Assembly (NCBI GenBank): GCA_003577245.1
Contig: QEVS01000005.1
Location: 93,806 to 157,805 of the forward strand
Reading direction: 5' to 3'
Length of the DNA: 64,000 nt
Origin: a bacterium
Lineage (GTDB): Bacteria; Chloroflexota; Dehalococcoidia; Tepidiformales; Tepidiformaceae
Part shown: positions 15,187 to 23,220 of the stretch, in pieces
Layout of the letters: each line of letters begins with the position of its first letter
Position numbering within the stretch: position 1 is the stretch's first letter
Position numbers and translations under genes: made by a program
The notes under the pieces: model-generated
Told to the model about the DNA's origin: nothing
Seen by the model: the letters and a program-made list of their open reading frames with translations, nothing else
Databases searched by the model: none

Positions 15187-15192
15187 TAGACT
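15187..15192 (+). promoter_or_regulatory. Leaderless-type -10 (TAGACT-N6-ATG)
   Basis: TAGACT, then CTCCCC, then the ATG of the zinc-ribbon protein at 15199. The upstream region is pyrimidine-rich and has no ribosome binding site. Confidence 0.6.
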
Positions 15193-15198
15193 CTCCCC

Positions 15199-15429
15199 AT
15201 GGCAATCTACGAATACTACTGTCCCACCTGTAGAACCCGCTTCGAGCGGCGCCGCCCCATGACCGAAGCCGCCATCGCAGTCACATGCGACCGCGGGCAT
15301 GAGGCCGAACGGGCCCTCTCGGCGTTTGCCGTGTCTCGGGGCGCTGGCCCGGGCATGGCTGAAATGCCCATGGGTGGTGGCTGTTGCGGTGGTGGCGGCG
15401 GTTGCGCCTGCTCTGCCGCCCGCAACTAG
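15199..15429 (+). CDS. FmdB-family zinc-ribbon protein
   Basis: This 76-aa protein begins MAIYEYYCPTC, the classic start of the FmdB/CxxC_CXXC_SSSS zinc-ribbon family of putative regulatory proteins. The usual second CxxC is not obvious; a single Cys at CDRGHE follows. The C-terminal 25 residues are Gly/Cys-rich (GGGCCGG and CACSAA). Its stop overlaps that of the convergent gene in a shared CTAG. A DNA-binding or metal-binding role is only inferred from the family. Confidence 0.8.
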   Translation: MAIYEYYCPTCRTRFERRRPMTEAAIAVTCDRGHEAERALSAFAVSRGAGPGMAEMPMGGGCCGGGGGCACSAARN

Positions 15430-16166
15430 CTTCCCGGGCCTGCGCGCGCACGTTCCCGATCGTCCCCGCCCTGTTGCCTTGCGATGAGCAGGTAGCCCGT
15501 GGCAAGAGCCGCCGTGGCAACCGCCTCGGCGATTGCCATTACTCCCACCGTTAGCGTCGCTTCCTCCCAGAACTTCTCCGGGAACATCTGGATCAGGTGG
15601 TCTGTGTCGGGATCCAGCTGCCAGAGGTCATTCGAAAACGCCAGCTCGTGGAACTGCGTCCAGGCGCTATCAAACCCCGTGATGGCAAGTGCTCCGACCG
15701 CCCCAAGCGCAACCACGCCTGCGCCTACGCCGCCCAGCGCCAGCCATGCCAGCTCCCGCAACGGCCGTTCCCGCGCCCAAAGGAAGACCCCCGTCACGTA
15801 GGCCAGCACGAAGGCCAGCGAGATCTCGTTCACACGGTAGACGAGCCGGACCAGCGACTTCACATCGCGCATGTGCTCCACTTCACGAGCATTGAAAAGC
15901 GGCGCTTCCTGCCCGTTCTCACTCACCACGATGCGCAGGGTCTCCGCGTCATTCTCAAAGTACTCGATGATCTCCTGGGCCGACCGGTCGAGCTCGGCGA
16001 GTGCAATCCCTGTCGCGCGGTCCGCATCGTGCTTGCGAAGCCCGGACTCGTAGAAGCCGGCGTCACTCGCGAGAATGCGAACATTACTGGTCACGAACAA
16101 CACCGGCAGGGCGACCACGAAACAGGCCGCCGCCACCTTCGCGAGCACTCTCATCCCCGTTGCCAT
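15426..16166 (-). CDS. DUF1461 / TIGR01906 family integral membrane protein
   Basis: This is a 246-aa membrane protein of unknown function. It has an N-terminal transmembrane helix (residues ~8-27), an extracytoplasmic loop of about 80 residues, and three further helices (about 110-130, 140-160 and 205-225). The family signature FHELAFSNDLWQLDP...DHLIQMFPEKFW is clearly present between helices 3 and 4. Family members occur in Firmicutes and Chloroflexota. It converges on the FmdB-type gene with a 4-bp stop overlap. Confidence 0.8.
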   Translation of the reverse strand: MATGMRVLAKVAAACFVVALPVLFVTSNVRILASDAGFYESGLRKHDADRATGIALAELDRSAQEIIEYFENDAETLRIVVSENGQEAPLFNAREVEHMRDVKSLVRLVYRVNEISLAFVLAYVTGVFLWARERPLRELAWLALGGVGAGVVALGAVGALAITGFDSAWTQFHELAFSNDLWQLDPDTDHLIQMFPEKFWEEATLTVGVMAIAEAVATAALATGYLLIARQQGGDDRERARAGPGS

Positions 16167-16347
16167 GCGCTAACTGGCACTGCCGCCATGGTGGCCAGCG
16201 CCCGGCTTGCTTGTCAAACCCGCTTCCGGGCCCCGGCGGGTGACACGCCTGCCCTTTTCGACCCGCCCGCGCACCACGCCGCAACCGTTTCTGCTGCACC
16301 CATTCGCCAGGGCGCCCGCGCGCTCCCTCCGCTCCCCTGAGGCGCCG

Positions 16348-17742
16348 TCAGGTCCGCGGCCTTATTGGCTCGATGGGCAGGATTACCCCGGGGTTGAGAA
16401 TCCCCCGGGGGTCGAAGCTCCGCTTGATCGCCGCCATGGTCATGATGTCTGCCGGCGACCGCGTGAGGTGGAGCCAGGGAGTCTTGGCCACGCCCACCCC
16501 GTGTTCGGCGCTGATGCTGCCACCGAGTCCGGCCACAAGCATTAGCACCGCGTCATCCGCCCCTTCGTCGTCCGGTTCCAGCCCGAGCAGGTTCACATGC
16601 AGGTTGCCGTCTCCAATGTGCCCGAAGAGGATTGCGCGCGCGCCCGGGACCACCTCCGCAACGGCCCCCCGCACCCGGTGCTCGAACTCCGCGTACGCCC
16701 CCAGGGGCAGAGCAATGTCGAGCTTGTGGGGCACGCCCTCGGCGCTGATCGATTCGGTGTGACGCTCCCGGTAACGCCACAGCTCGTCCCGCAGGCGGCG
16801 GTCTGTCGCAACCGCGCTGTCGAGCACCTCGCCCGCCCCATCGAGCGCCATCACCAGCGAGGGGGCCGGGTCTGTTGCGGCGGCGCATTCCACCAGCAGG
16901 TAGGCAGGGTACGCCTGCGAGAACGGCATCGGGGCGCCCGTGTGCTTGCATACCAGCTCCACGCCTTCGGCGAAGAACACCTCCTGGGCCTCCACTGAAG
17001 GAACCGAGGCCCGGATCCGTGCGGCGACCGACAGCGCCGCGCGGACATCGGGCACCGCCAGCAGCGCTACGGCACGCGCTGGCAACGCCGGCACCAGCCG
17101 CAGCCGCGCCCGCGTAACCACAGCGAGAGTCCCCTCGCTTCCGCTCAACAGGCCCCCAAGGTCGTATCCCGTGTTGTCTTTGCGCAGCCCGGGCATGCGC
17201 CGGATGACGCTGCCGTCTGCCTTCACCGCCTCTATCCCGAGAAGCTGCGCCCGCATGGGCCCGTAGCGCATCATCCGAATCCCGCCCGCGTTCGTGGCGA
17301 TCATTCCGCCAATGGTGGCGCTGTCTCGCGAAGCAAGGTCCACACCAAACGCCCATCCCGCATCGCGGGCATGTGCCTGCAGCCGCGCCAGTGTTGCCCC
17401 GGCGCCGGCCGTCACCTCGCCCGCTTCCTCGTCAACTGCGTCGAGATGGTCAAGCCGCTTCAGGCTGAGGACGATCTCCCCTCGCCGCGGCACGCTCCCC
17501 CCGACAAGGCCGGTGTTCCCACCCTGGGGTACCACGGTCGCGCTCGCCTGTTCGCAGGCCCGCAGCACGGCTGCTACCTCTTCCGTTGAACCCGGGCGAA
17601 CCACGAAGCGCGACCGGCCGGAGTACCGCCGCGTCCAGTCCGTCTCGTACGAGGCCCGCAATTCGGGGTCGAGCAGGACGTGCGCCTCTCCGACGATGCT
17701 GGCCATCTCGGCGGCGAGGGCGTCGCTCCCCGTGTGTGTCAC
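16348..17742 (-). CDS. FAD-binding oxidase, GlcD/D-lactate dehydrogenase type
   Basis: This enzyme of the VAO/PCMH family likely oxidises a 2-hydroxy acid such as glycolate or D-lactate. The FAD-binding domain spans about residues 30-210 with PQGGNTGLVGG, SRDSATIGGMIATNAGG and YDLGGLLSGSEGTLAVV. The FAD-oxidase C-terminal domain carries HIGDGNLHVNLL and ISAEHGVGVAKTPWL. I place the start at GTG 17742 (464 aa): the frame is open further upstream, but TATAAC ends 7 nt before this GTG, suggesting a leaderless transcript. No GlcE/GlcF partners are adjacent, so it acts alone or with a distant Fe-S partner. Confidence 0.88.
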   Translation of the reverse strand: MTHTGSDALAAEMASIVGEAHVLLDPELRASYETDWTRRYSGRSRFVVRPGSTEEVAAVLRACEQASATVVPQGGNTGLVGGSVPRRGEIVLSLKRLDHLDAVDEEAGEVTAGAGATLARLQAHARDAGWAFGVDLASRDSATIGGMIATNAGGIRMMRYGPMRAQLLGIEAVKADGSVIRRMPGLRKDNTGYDLGGLLSGSEGTLAVVTRARLRLVPALPARAVALLAVPDVRAALSVAARIRASVPSVEAQEVFFAEGVELVCKHTGAPMPFSQAYPAYLLVECAAATDPAPSLVMALDGAGEVLDSAVATDRRLRDELWRYRERHTESISAEGVPHKLDIALPLGAYAEFEHRVRGAVAEVVPGARAILFGHIGDGNLHVNLLGLEPDDEGADDAVLMLVAGLGGSISAEHGVGVAKTPWLHLTRSPADIMTMAAIKRSFDPRGILNPGVILPIEPIRPRT

Positions 17743-18185
17743 GCTGCCAGTTATACCGCTGCCCGGCCCGCCGGGCGAACGTCCGCTCTGCCGGCCTTGA
17801 TCATGCCCAACGCTACCGTGCAAGCGGCGGCCAGGGTGAAGACGCCACCCAGGGCGGGCCCACCATCATCCTGACGACTATTGGCCGCAAGTCCGGGAAG
17901 GAAGTGACAACCGCCGTCAACTACCTTGACCGGGGAGAGGACATCATTGTCGTGGGTTCGCTTGCCGGCCTCAGCATGCACCCGCACTGGTCGCTCAACC
18001 TGGAAAAGACTCCCCGCGCCTGGGTCCAGCTCCATGAGCGCCGCTGGCAGGTGAACGCGCGCAAGATCACGGGCGAAGAACGGGCGAAGCTCTGGCCCAC
18101 CCTCACGGCGCACTTCCCTCTCTGGGGCCACTTCCAGAAGTACAGCGACCGCGAGTTCAACGTCTTCGTCCTCTCCCCTGCGTAG
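17736..18185 (+). CDS. DUF385-type (F420/deazaflavin-dependent nitroreductase-like) protein, uncertain start
   Basis: The core matches the small split-barrel DUF385 family: HAQRYRASGG, TIILTTIGRKSGKEVTTAVNY, HPHWSLNLEKTPRAWVQL, then DREFNVFVL at the C terminus. Many members use F420 or quinones; the substrate here is unknown. The start is a problem. In this frame no ATG, GTG or TTG lies just before the conserved core; the nearest is GTG 17736, which gives an unusual Cys/Arg-rich leader overlapping the first codons of the divergent oxidase. The gene may use a rare start codon, may have lost its 5' end, or may have a frameshift. Confidence 0.6.
   Translation: MSRCQLYRCPARRANVRSAGLDHAQRYRASGGQGEDATQGGPTIILTTIGRKSGKEVTTAVNYLDRGEDIIVVGSLAGLSMHPHWSLNLEKTPRAWVQLHERRWQVNARKITGEERAKLWPTLTAHFPLWGHFQKYSDREFNVFVLSPA
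17750..17755 (-). promoter_or_regulatory. Leaderless-type -10 for the FAD oxidase
   Basis: TATAAC on the minus strand (5 of 6 consensus bases) ends 7 nt before GTG 17742, with no ribosome binding site between. Confidence 0.5.
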
Positions 18186-18271
18186 GCGACAGCCCCGCCG
18201 GCACGGCGCGGGCCCGCAACGCTCCATGCATCCCGCGCGGCTGTCTGCCGCATCACAGGAGGTCCCTGACC

Positions 18272-18679
18272 ATGACCGCCCAACCGGATCCTAGCCTTGC
18301 GCGTGGCATGCAGGTGGCATCGCAGATGTTCCCCCCCGGCGCTCCTGCTGCTGCCCCGCGCTTTGAATACCCGGACGAAATCGCCGCCGACTGGAGCGCC
18401 TTCTCGGTTTCCACCGTGCTGGGAGATGTCTGGGGCCGGCCCGGGCTCGATCTCAAGCAGCGTGCGCTGATCTCCATTGCCACCCTCACCGCCCTCTCGA
18501 GGCTCGGGCAGCTGCGCGCCTACATTGTCGCCGGGCTCAACCTGGGGCTCACCCGCTCCGAAATCTGCGAAGCCATCTTCCAGGTCTCCGTGTACGCTGG
18601 ATTCCCGGCGGCGATAGAGGGCCTTGGTGTAGCCAACAGCGTCTTCCGCGAAGCAGACGCTGCCACGAAAAAGGACTGA
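18272..18679 (+). CDS. Carboxymuconolactone decarboxylase (CMD) family protein
   Basis: This 135-aa all-helical protein of the CMD/AhpD-like family includes the conserved LDLKQRALISIATLTAL and LGLTRSEICEAIFQVSVYAGFPAAIEG. The AhpD-type CxxC is absent, so a decarboxylase-like or unknown role is more likely than peroxidase reduction. The ATG at 18272 has an AGGAGG site 9 nt upstream. The SDR at 18697 follows after 17 bp, probably in the same transcript. Confidence 0.85.
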   Translation: MTAQPDPSLARGMQVASQMFPPGAPAAAPRFEYPDEIAADWSAFSVSTVLGDVWGRPGLDLKQRALISIATLTALSRLGQLRAYIVAGLNLGLTRSEICEAIFQVSVYAGFPAAIEGLGVANSVFREADAATKKD

Positions 18680-18696
18680 CCGGCCGGGAGGTCGTC

Positions 18697-19446
18697 ATGA
18701 ATCTGACGGGACAAACTGCGCTCGTTCTTGGCGCCCTGGGCACCGCCGGGACTGCCATCTGCGAGGAGCTCGCCGCCCAGGGCGCCAGCCTCGTCCTCAG
18801 CGGGCGGCGTGCCCCCGAAGGCCAGGCCCTGGCCTCCCGTCTCCGCGACAACGGCGCGGCTGCGCAGTTCGTTTCCGCCGATGTCACCAGCCGCGCCCAG
18901 GTTGAGCAGGCTGTCGAAGCGGCTGTCAGCCAGCTTGGGCGCCTCGATATCCTCGTCAACTGCTTCTCCCACGACCACCTCCGGCGCTTCATGGACGACA
19001 ACGAAGAGGCCTGGGACCGCATGATCGCCGTCAACTTCAAAGGCGTCCTCTACGCCTCACGTGCCGCGCTCGCCCACATGATCCCCGCAGGCTATGGGCG
19101 AATCATCAGCCTCGTCTCCGACTCCGGCAAAATCGGCGCCACCATGGAGACAGTGCAATCAGGCACCAAGGCAGCGGTCATCGCCTTCTCCAAGTCGCTC
19201 GCGCGTGAAGTCGCGCGCGATGGCATAACCGTCAATACCGTCTGCCTGGGGCCCATGCGCGAATCGCCCGGCCCGCCGCCCGGCCTGTCACCCGAGGGCT
19301 GGGCATCGTTCATGCGCCTCATCCCCTCGCGCCGGCCCGGCCGCCCCGCTGAGGTCGCCGCCATGGTCGCCTTCCTCGCTTCGCCCGCGGCCAGCTACGT
19401 TACCGGCCAGGCGATCAGCGTCTCAGGCGGCCTCACCATGTCGTAG
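18697..19446 (+). CDS. SDR-family oxidoreductase with substituted catalytic Tyr
   Basis: This is a 249-aa Rossmann-fold SDR. It has a dinucleotide motif GALGTAGTA (residues 12-20), an ADVTS Asp, an N-terminal NCF in place of NNAG, Ser141, and Lys158. The catalytic Tyr of YxxxK is replaced by Gln154 (VQSGTK): Ser141+13 and Lys158-4 both land on a CAA codon at 19156-19158. NAD(P) binding is likely retained. Classical ketoreductase activity is doubtful. A GGAGG-like site precedes ATG 18697. It follows the CMD-family gene, with which it may act. Confidence 0.8.
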   Translation: MNLTGQTALVLGALGTAGTAICEELAAQGASLVLSGRRAPEGQALASRLRDNGAAAQFVSADVTSRAQVEQAVEAAVSQLGRLDILVNCFSHDHLRRFMDDNEEAWDRMIAVNFKGVLYASRAALAHMIPAGYGRIISLVSDSGKIGATMETVQSGTKAAVIAFSKSLAREVARDGITVNTVCLGPMRESPGPPPGLSPEGWASFMRLIPSRRPGRPAEVAAMVAFLASPAASYVTGQAISVSGGLTMS

Positions 19447-19476
19447 CGGCAGCCAGCGGCTTCCTCGGCCGCTCCC

Positions 19477-21456
19477 CTAGCCGCTCCCTTCGACCACCAC
19501 CAGCATCTGTCCCGCCTCCACCTGTTCGCCTTTCGCAACCCGCACCTCGGTCACCTTCGCCGATTCCTCCACGCACGTGATGCGATGCTCCATCTTCATC
19601 GCCTCCATCACCACCAGCAGCTGCCCTCGGCTCACTGCGTCGCCCGGCTCGACGTGGATCGACACCACCTTGCCGGGCATTGGTGCGGCGTACCCCCCGG
19701 CCACTTCCTCCTGTTCGATTTCGGGGAAGCGCGGGAGCTCCGTGAGCTGTACCTCTCCTGAAGGCCCCTGGACCCAGAACTGATTGCCCTTTCCCGTCAC
19801 TGCCAGCACCCGGCGAGTCCCGTCCACCTCGATGTCCACCGCATCGCCTTCCACCCGGTGGAGCCGGGCCACGCCGCGCGTACCTGCCACCTCGTAGGCG
19901 AAGCTCCCGTCGCGCTGCGACAGGTAGCCTGCCCTGACCTCCTCGCCGTGGTGTGTGAAGGCGGTTACCTGCATCTGGCTCGGGTTGTTGCGCCAGCCCG
20001 AAGGCAGAGTGCGCATCAGCGATGCCTCTTTGCGCCTCTCTGCCTGCTCCCTGAGTGCTACCGCGAGCGCGGCAGCCCGCACCTCGCTCTCCGAGGGCCT
20101 GCGCACCCGATCGGGCTCGTGCTTCTCGATGAAGGACGTCGTCGTGTCTCCCGCAAGGAAGGCCTGGTGGCGCAGCGTCGCCACCAGGAAGTCGCGGTTC
20201 GTGGTCACACCGTGCACCCGGGTCCGCTCCAGCACGCGCGCCAGTCTGAGCGCGGCCTCGGTACGCGTGGCCGCGTGGACAATCACCTTCGCCAGCATCG
20301 GGTCGAAGTGCACCGTTACGTCGGAGCCCGTCTCAATGCCGGAATCGAAGCGCGCGGGCGGGTCCGCTGGCGGCTCCCAGGCAAGAACCGTGCCCGTGGC
20401 AGGCAGGAACCCGTTCCCAGGGTCTTCCGCGTAGAGCCGCGCCTCAATGGCGTGTCCCGAGATTGCCAGGTCGCCCTGGCGCACATCGAGCCGCTCGCCC
20501 TGCGCAATCCTGATCTGCTCGCGCACGAGGTCCAGCCCCGTGATCGCCTCTGTTACCGGGTGCTCCACCTGCAGGCGCGTGTTCACCTCAAGGAAGTAGA
20601 ACTGACCGTTTGCATCGAGCAGGAACTCCACAGTCCCTGCCGATGTGTACCCGATGGCCTGGGCGGCCGTCACCGCCGCGAGCCCCATCTGTTCTCGCAG
20701 CTCCGGCGTCATTGCCGGCGATGGCGCCTCCTCGATGACCTTCTGGTGCCGCCTCTGGATGGAGCATTCCCGTTCGAAGCAGTGGATGAGATTCCCGTGT
20801 GAATCGCCCAGCACCTGGATTTCCACGTGCCGCGGCGCCTCGAGGTACCTTTCGAGGAATACGGTGCCGTTCCCGAACGCGCCCAGGGCCTCGCGCTGGG
20901 CCCCGGCCACCGCTTCCGCCAGCTCCCCGGCGCTGTGTACGATGCGCATGCCCTTCCCACCGCCACCGGCAGCCGCCTTTACAAGTACGGGCAGCCCAAT
21001 GGGCGCGGCGATGCTCTTCAGGTCGGCGGCACCGTCTCCCGGCACCTCCACGCTCGGCAGCGTCGGCACCCCGGCGGCCATCATCAGCCGCTTGGCTGCC
21101 AGCTTATCGCCCATGGCCGCTATCGCTTCCGGCGATGGCCCAACCCAAATTAGCCCGGCCTCCACCACGGCGCGCGCGAAGGCCGCGTTCTCCGAAAGGA
21201 AGCCGTAGCCCGGGTGGATTGCGTTTGCCCCCGACCTGCGGGCCGCGTCAATCACCTTCGCCACGTCCAGGTAGGTCTCCGTGGCTGTGGCCCCTCCCAG
21301 GGCGATAGCCTCGTCCGCCTCGTGCACGAACGGAGCATGGGAATCGGGGCTGGCGTAGATGGCCACCGTCTCGATCCCCATCTCGCGGGCGGTGCGCATG
21401 ATGCGCCGGGTTATCTCGCCGCGATTCGCGACCAGAAGCCTGCTAATTCGTTTCAT
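19477..21456 (-). CDS. Acyl-CoA carboxylase alpha subunit (biotin carboxylase + BCCP)
   Basis: This 659-aa fused subunit carboxylates biotin with bicarbonate and ATP and carries the biotin. The N-terminal biotin carboxylase (residues 1-450) has LLVANRGEI, IHPGYGFLSEN, the Gly-rich ATP loop KAAAGGGGKGMR, and the catalytic EVNTRLQVEHPVTE. A linker precedes the C-terminal biotinyl domain with VMEAMKMEH, where Lys621 is biotinylated. It starts 4 bp after the carboxyltransferase stop, forming a two-gene operon. The fused layout matches propionyl-, methylcrotonyl- or geranyl-CoA carboxylases; the substrate is not decided by what is seen. Confidence 0.93.
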   Translation of the reverse strand: MKRISRLLVANRGEITRRIMRTAREMGIETVAIYASPDSHAPFVHEADEAIALGGATATETYLDVAKVIDAARRSGANAIHPGYGFLSENAAFARAVVEAGLIWVGPSPEAIAAMGDKLAAKRLMMAAGVPTLPSVEVPGDGAADLKSIAAPIGLPVLVKAAAGGGGKGMRIVHSAGELAEAVAGAQREALGAFGNGTVFLERYLEAPRHVEIQVLGDSHGNLIHCFERECSIQRRHQKVIEEAPSPAMTPELREQMGLAAVTAAQAIGYTSAGTVEFLLDANGQFYFLEVNTRLQVEHPVTEAITGLDLVREQIRIAQGERLDVRQGDLAISGHAIEARLYAEDPGNGFLPATGTVLAWEPPADPPARFDSGIETGSDVTVHFDPMLAKVIVHAATRTEAALRLARVLERTRVHGVTTNRDFLVATLRHQAFLAGDTTTSFIEKHEPDRVRRPSESEVRAAALAVALREQAERRKEASLMRTLPSGWRNNPSQMQVTAFTHHGEEVRAGYLSQRDGSFAYEVAGTRGVARLHRVEGDAVDIEVDGTRRVLAVTGKGNQFWVQGPSGEVQLTELPRFPEIEQEEVAGGYAAPMPGKVVSIHVEPGDAVSRGQLLVVMEAMKMEHRITCVEESAKVTEVRVAKGEQVEAGQMLVVVEGSG

Positions 21457-21460
21457 CGGG

Positions 21461-23089
21461 TCACATCCGGTACACGCCGTACCTGCTGGTACCGCGAACT
21501 TCGTTGTTGTGAACAGCTGAGAGTGTCAGCCCAAGGACTGTCCGCGTGTCACGCGGGTCGATGATTCCGTCGTCGGCCACGCGTCCCGTCGCAAAGAGCG
21601 CGAGCGACTCCTTCTCGCTCCGGTCCTCCACGGCCGCCCGCACCTTCGCATCCTCCTCTTCGTCGAAAGGCGCTCCGGCGGCCGCAGCCTGTCCCCGGCG
21701 CACGATCGACATAACTCCCGCCAGCTGCTGCGGCCCCATGACCGCGATCTTCGCGATCGGCCAGCAGAACACGAATCGGGTATCGTAGGCTCGCCCGCTC
21801 ATCCCGTAGTTCCCCGCTCCGTAGCTCGCCCCCACGATCACCGTGATGTGGGGCACGTTCGAGTTGGAAACGGCATTGATCATCTTCGAACCGTTCTTCA
21901 CGATCCCGCCCTCTTCGTAGATCCGCCCCACCATGTACCCCGTGATGTTCTGCAGGAAGATGATTGGCACGTCGACCTGGTTGCAGAGCTGGATGAACTG
22001 CGTCGCCTTCTCCGAGGAGTCCGAAAACAGCACGCCGTTGTTCCCGATGATCCCCACAGGGAAGCCGTGAATCGAGGCCCATCCCGTCACCAGCGTGTTC
22101 CCGTACAGCGGCTTGAACTCCTCGAACCGCGAACCGTCCACAATCCTCGCAATCACCTCCCGCATATCAAACGGGATGCGCAGGTCGGACGAAGCCACCC
22201 CCAGGAGTTCTTCCGCATCGTAGAGCGGGGGGTCGGCCGGCATCGTCGGCCCCGGACCCATCTTCCGCCAGTTGTAGTGCGCGATTACCTGCCTCGCCTT
22301 CCGGATTGCCGCCATCTCGTCGTCCACCAGGTAGTCCGCCAGGCCCGACCTCGTCGCATGCAGTTCGCCGCCGCCGAGGTCCTCGTCGTTCGATTCCTCC
22401 CCTGTGGCCATCTTCACCAGCGGCGGCCCGCCCAGGAACACCTTCGATTTGCCGCGGATGAAGATGTTGTAGTCCGACATCCCCGGCTGGTACGCCCCCC
22501 CTGCCGTCGAGCTTCCGAAGACGATCGACATCGTTGGCACTTTCATCGCCGAAAGCTCGGTGATGTCATGGAAGAAGCGCCCGCTCTCGGCGAAGTGCAC
22601 CGTCTGCCGTGCCATCTCCGCCTCCGCCGAATCCGTTGAGCGACGTAGGTCCGCCCCGGCCGACTCAACCATCTGCACGTAGGGCAGCCTGTTCTGCCGC
22701 GCCACCTCGAGCGCCCGCATGATCTTCTTCGCCGCATAGGTGGTCATTGCCCCGCCCGCCACCGTCGGGTCGTTCCCCTGGATCATGCACTCGACCCCGG
22801 AGACCGTCCCGATCCCCATCGTCAGTCCCCCTCCAACCGGGAACTCCGAGCCCCAGCCGGCCAGCGGGCTCATCTCCAGGAACGGCGTGTCGCGATCGAG
22901 CAGCATCTCGATCCGTTCGCGGATCAGCATCTTGCCGCGCGAACGGTGCCGCGTAATCGACCGCTCGCCGCCGCCCGCCCGGGCAAGCTCGAGCTGCGTC
23001 TCTATGTACGCGAGCTTCTCCAGCATCGCCGTCCGGTTCGACTGGTACCCTTCCGACCTCGTGTCGAGGCGTGAGCGCAGGACTTCCAT
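21461..23089 (-). CDS. Acyl-CoA carboxylase carboxyltransferase (beta) subunit
   Basis: This 542-aa carboxyltransferase transfers CO2 from carboxybiotin to an acyl-CoA. Both crotonase-fold halves are present: the N-terminal half has GWGSEF and MIQGNDPTVAGGAMT, and the C-terminal half has GIIGNNGVLFSDSSEKATQFIQLCNQ, FLQNITGYMVG, GASYGAGNYGM and WPIAKIAVMGPQQLAGV. The 'NNGVL..SEKA.QFI' layout resembles methylcrotonyl- or geranyl-CoA carboxylase beta subunits more than PccB. That suggests a role in branched-chain or isoprenoid acyl-CoA breakdown, but this is inference. I prefer ATG 23089 to GTG 23095 because of the AGGGGG site just before it. Confidence 0.92.
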   Translation of the reverse strand: MEVLRSRLDTRSEGYQSNRTAMLEKLAYIETQLELARAGGGERSITRHRSRGKMLIRERIEMLLDRDTPFLEMSPLAGWGSEFPVGGGLTMGIGTVSGVECMIQGNDPTVAGGAMTTYAAKKIMRALEVARQNRLPYVQMVESAGADLRRSTDSAEAEMARQTVHFAESGRFFHDITELSAMKVPTMSIVFGSSTAGGAYQPGMSDYNIFIRGKSKVFLGGPPLVKMATGEESNDEDLGGGELHATRSGLADYLVDDEMAAIRKARQVIAHYNWRKMGPGPTMPADPPLYDAEELLGVASSDLRIPFDMREVIARIVDGSRFEEFKPLYGNTLVTGWASIHGFPVGIIGNNGVLFSDSSEKATQFIQLCNQVDVPIIFLQNITGYMVGRIYEEGGIVKNGSKMINAVSNSNVPHITVIVGASYGAGNYGMSGRAYDTRFVFCWPIAKIAVMGPQQLAGVMSIVRRGQAAAAGAPFDEEEDAKVRAAVEDRSEKESLALFATGRVADDGIIDPRDTRTVLGLTLSAVHNNEVRGTSRYGVYRM

Positions 23090-23112
23090 TCCCACCCCCT
23101 CTATGTGGCCAA

Positions 23113-23118
23113 TTCATA
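23113..23118 (-). promoter_or_regulatory. Candidate -10 for the carboxylase operon
   Basis: TATGAA on the minus strand lies 24 nt upstream of the carboxyltransferase ATG, and GAGGGGG falls between. No good -35 is visible. The 131-bp gap between this operon and the divergent molybdoenzyme must hold both promoters. Confidence 0.3.
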
Positions 23119-23220
23119 CCGTGTTTCGCCACTGAGTGCCACCCGGCCACACCGTCGCTGTCCTCCGCTTCGCCTCGGCAGGCCCAGCGGTGCTAACCTG
23201 TGCGTCCGGAGGCCCCCGGC

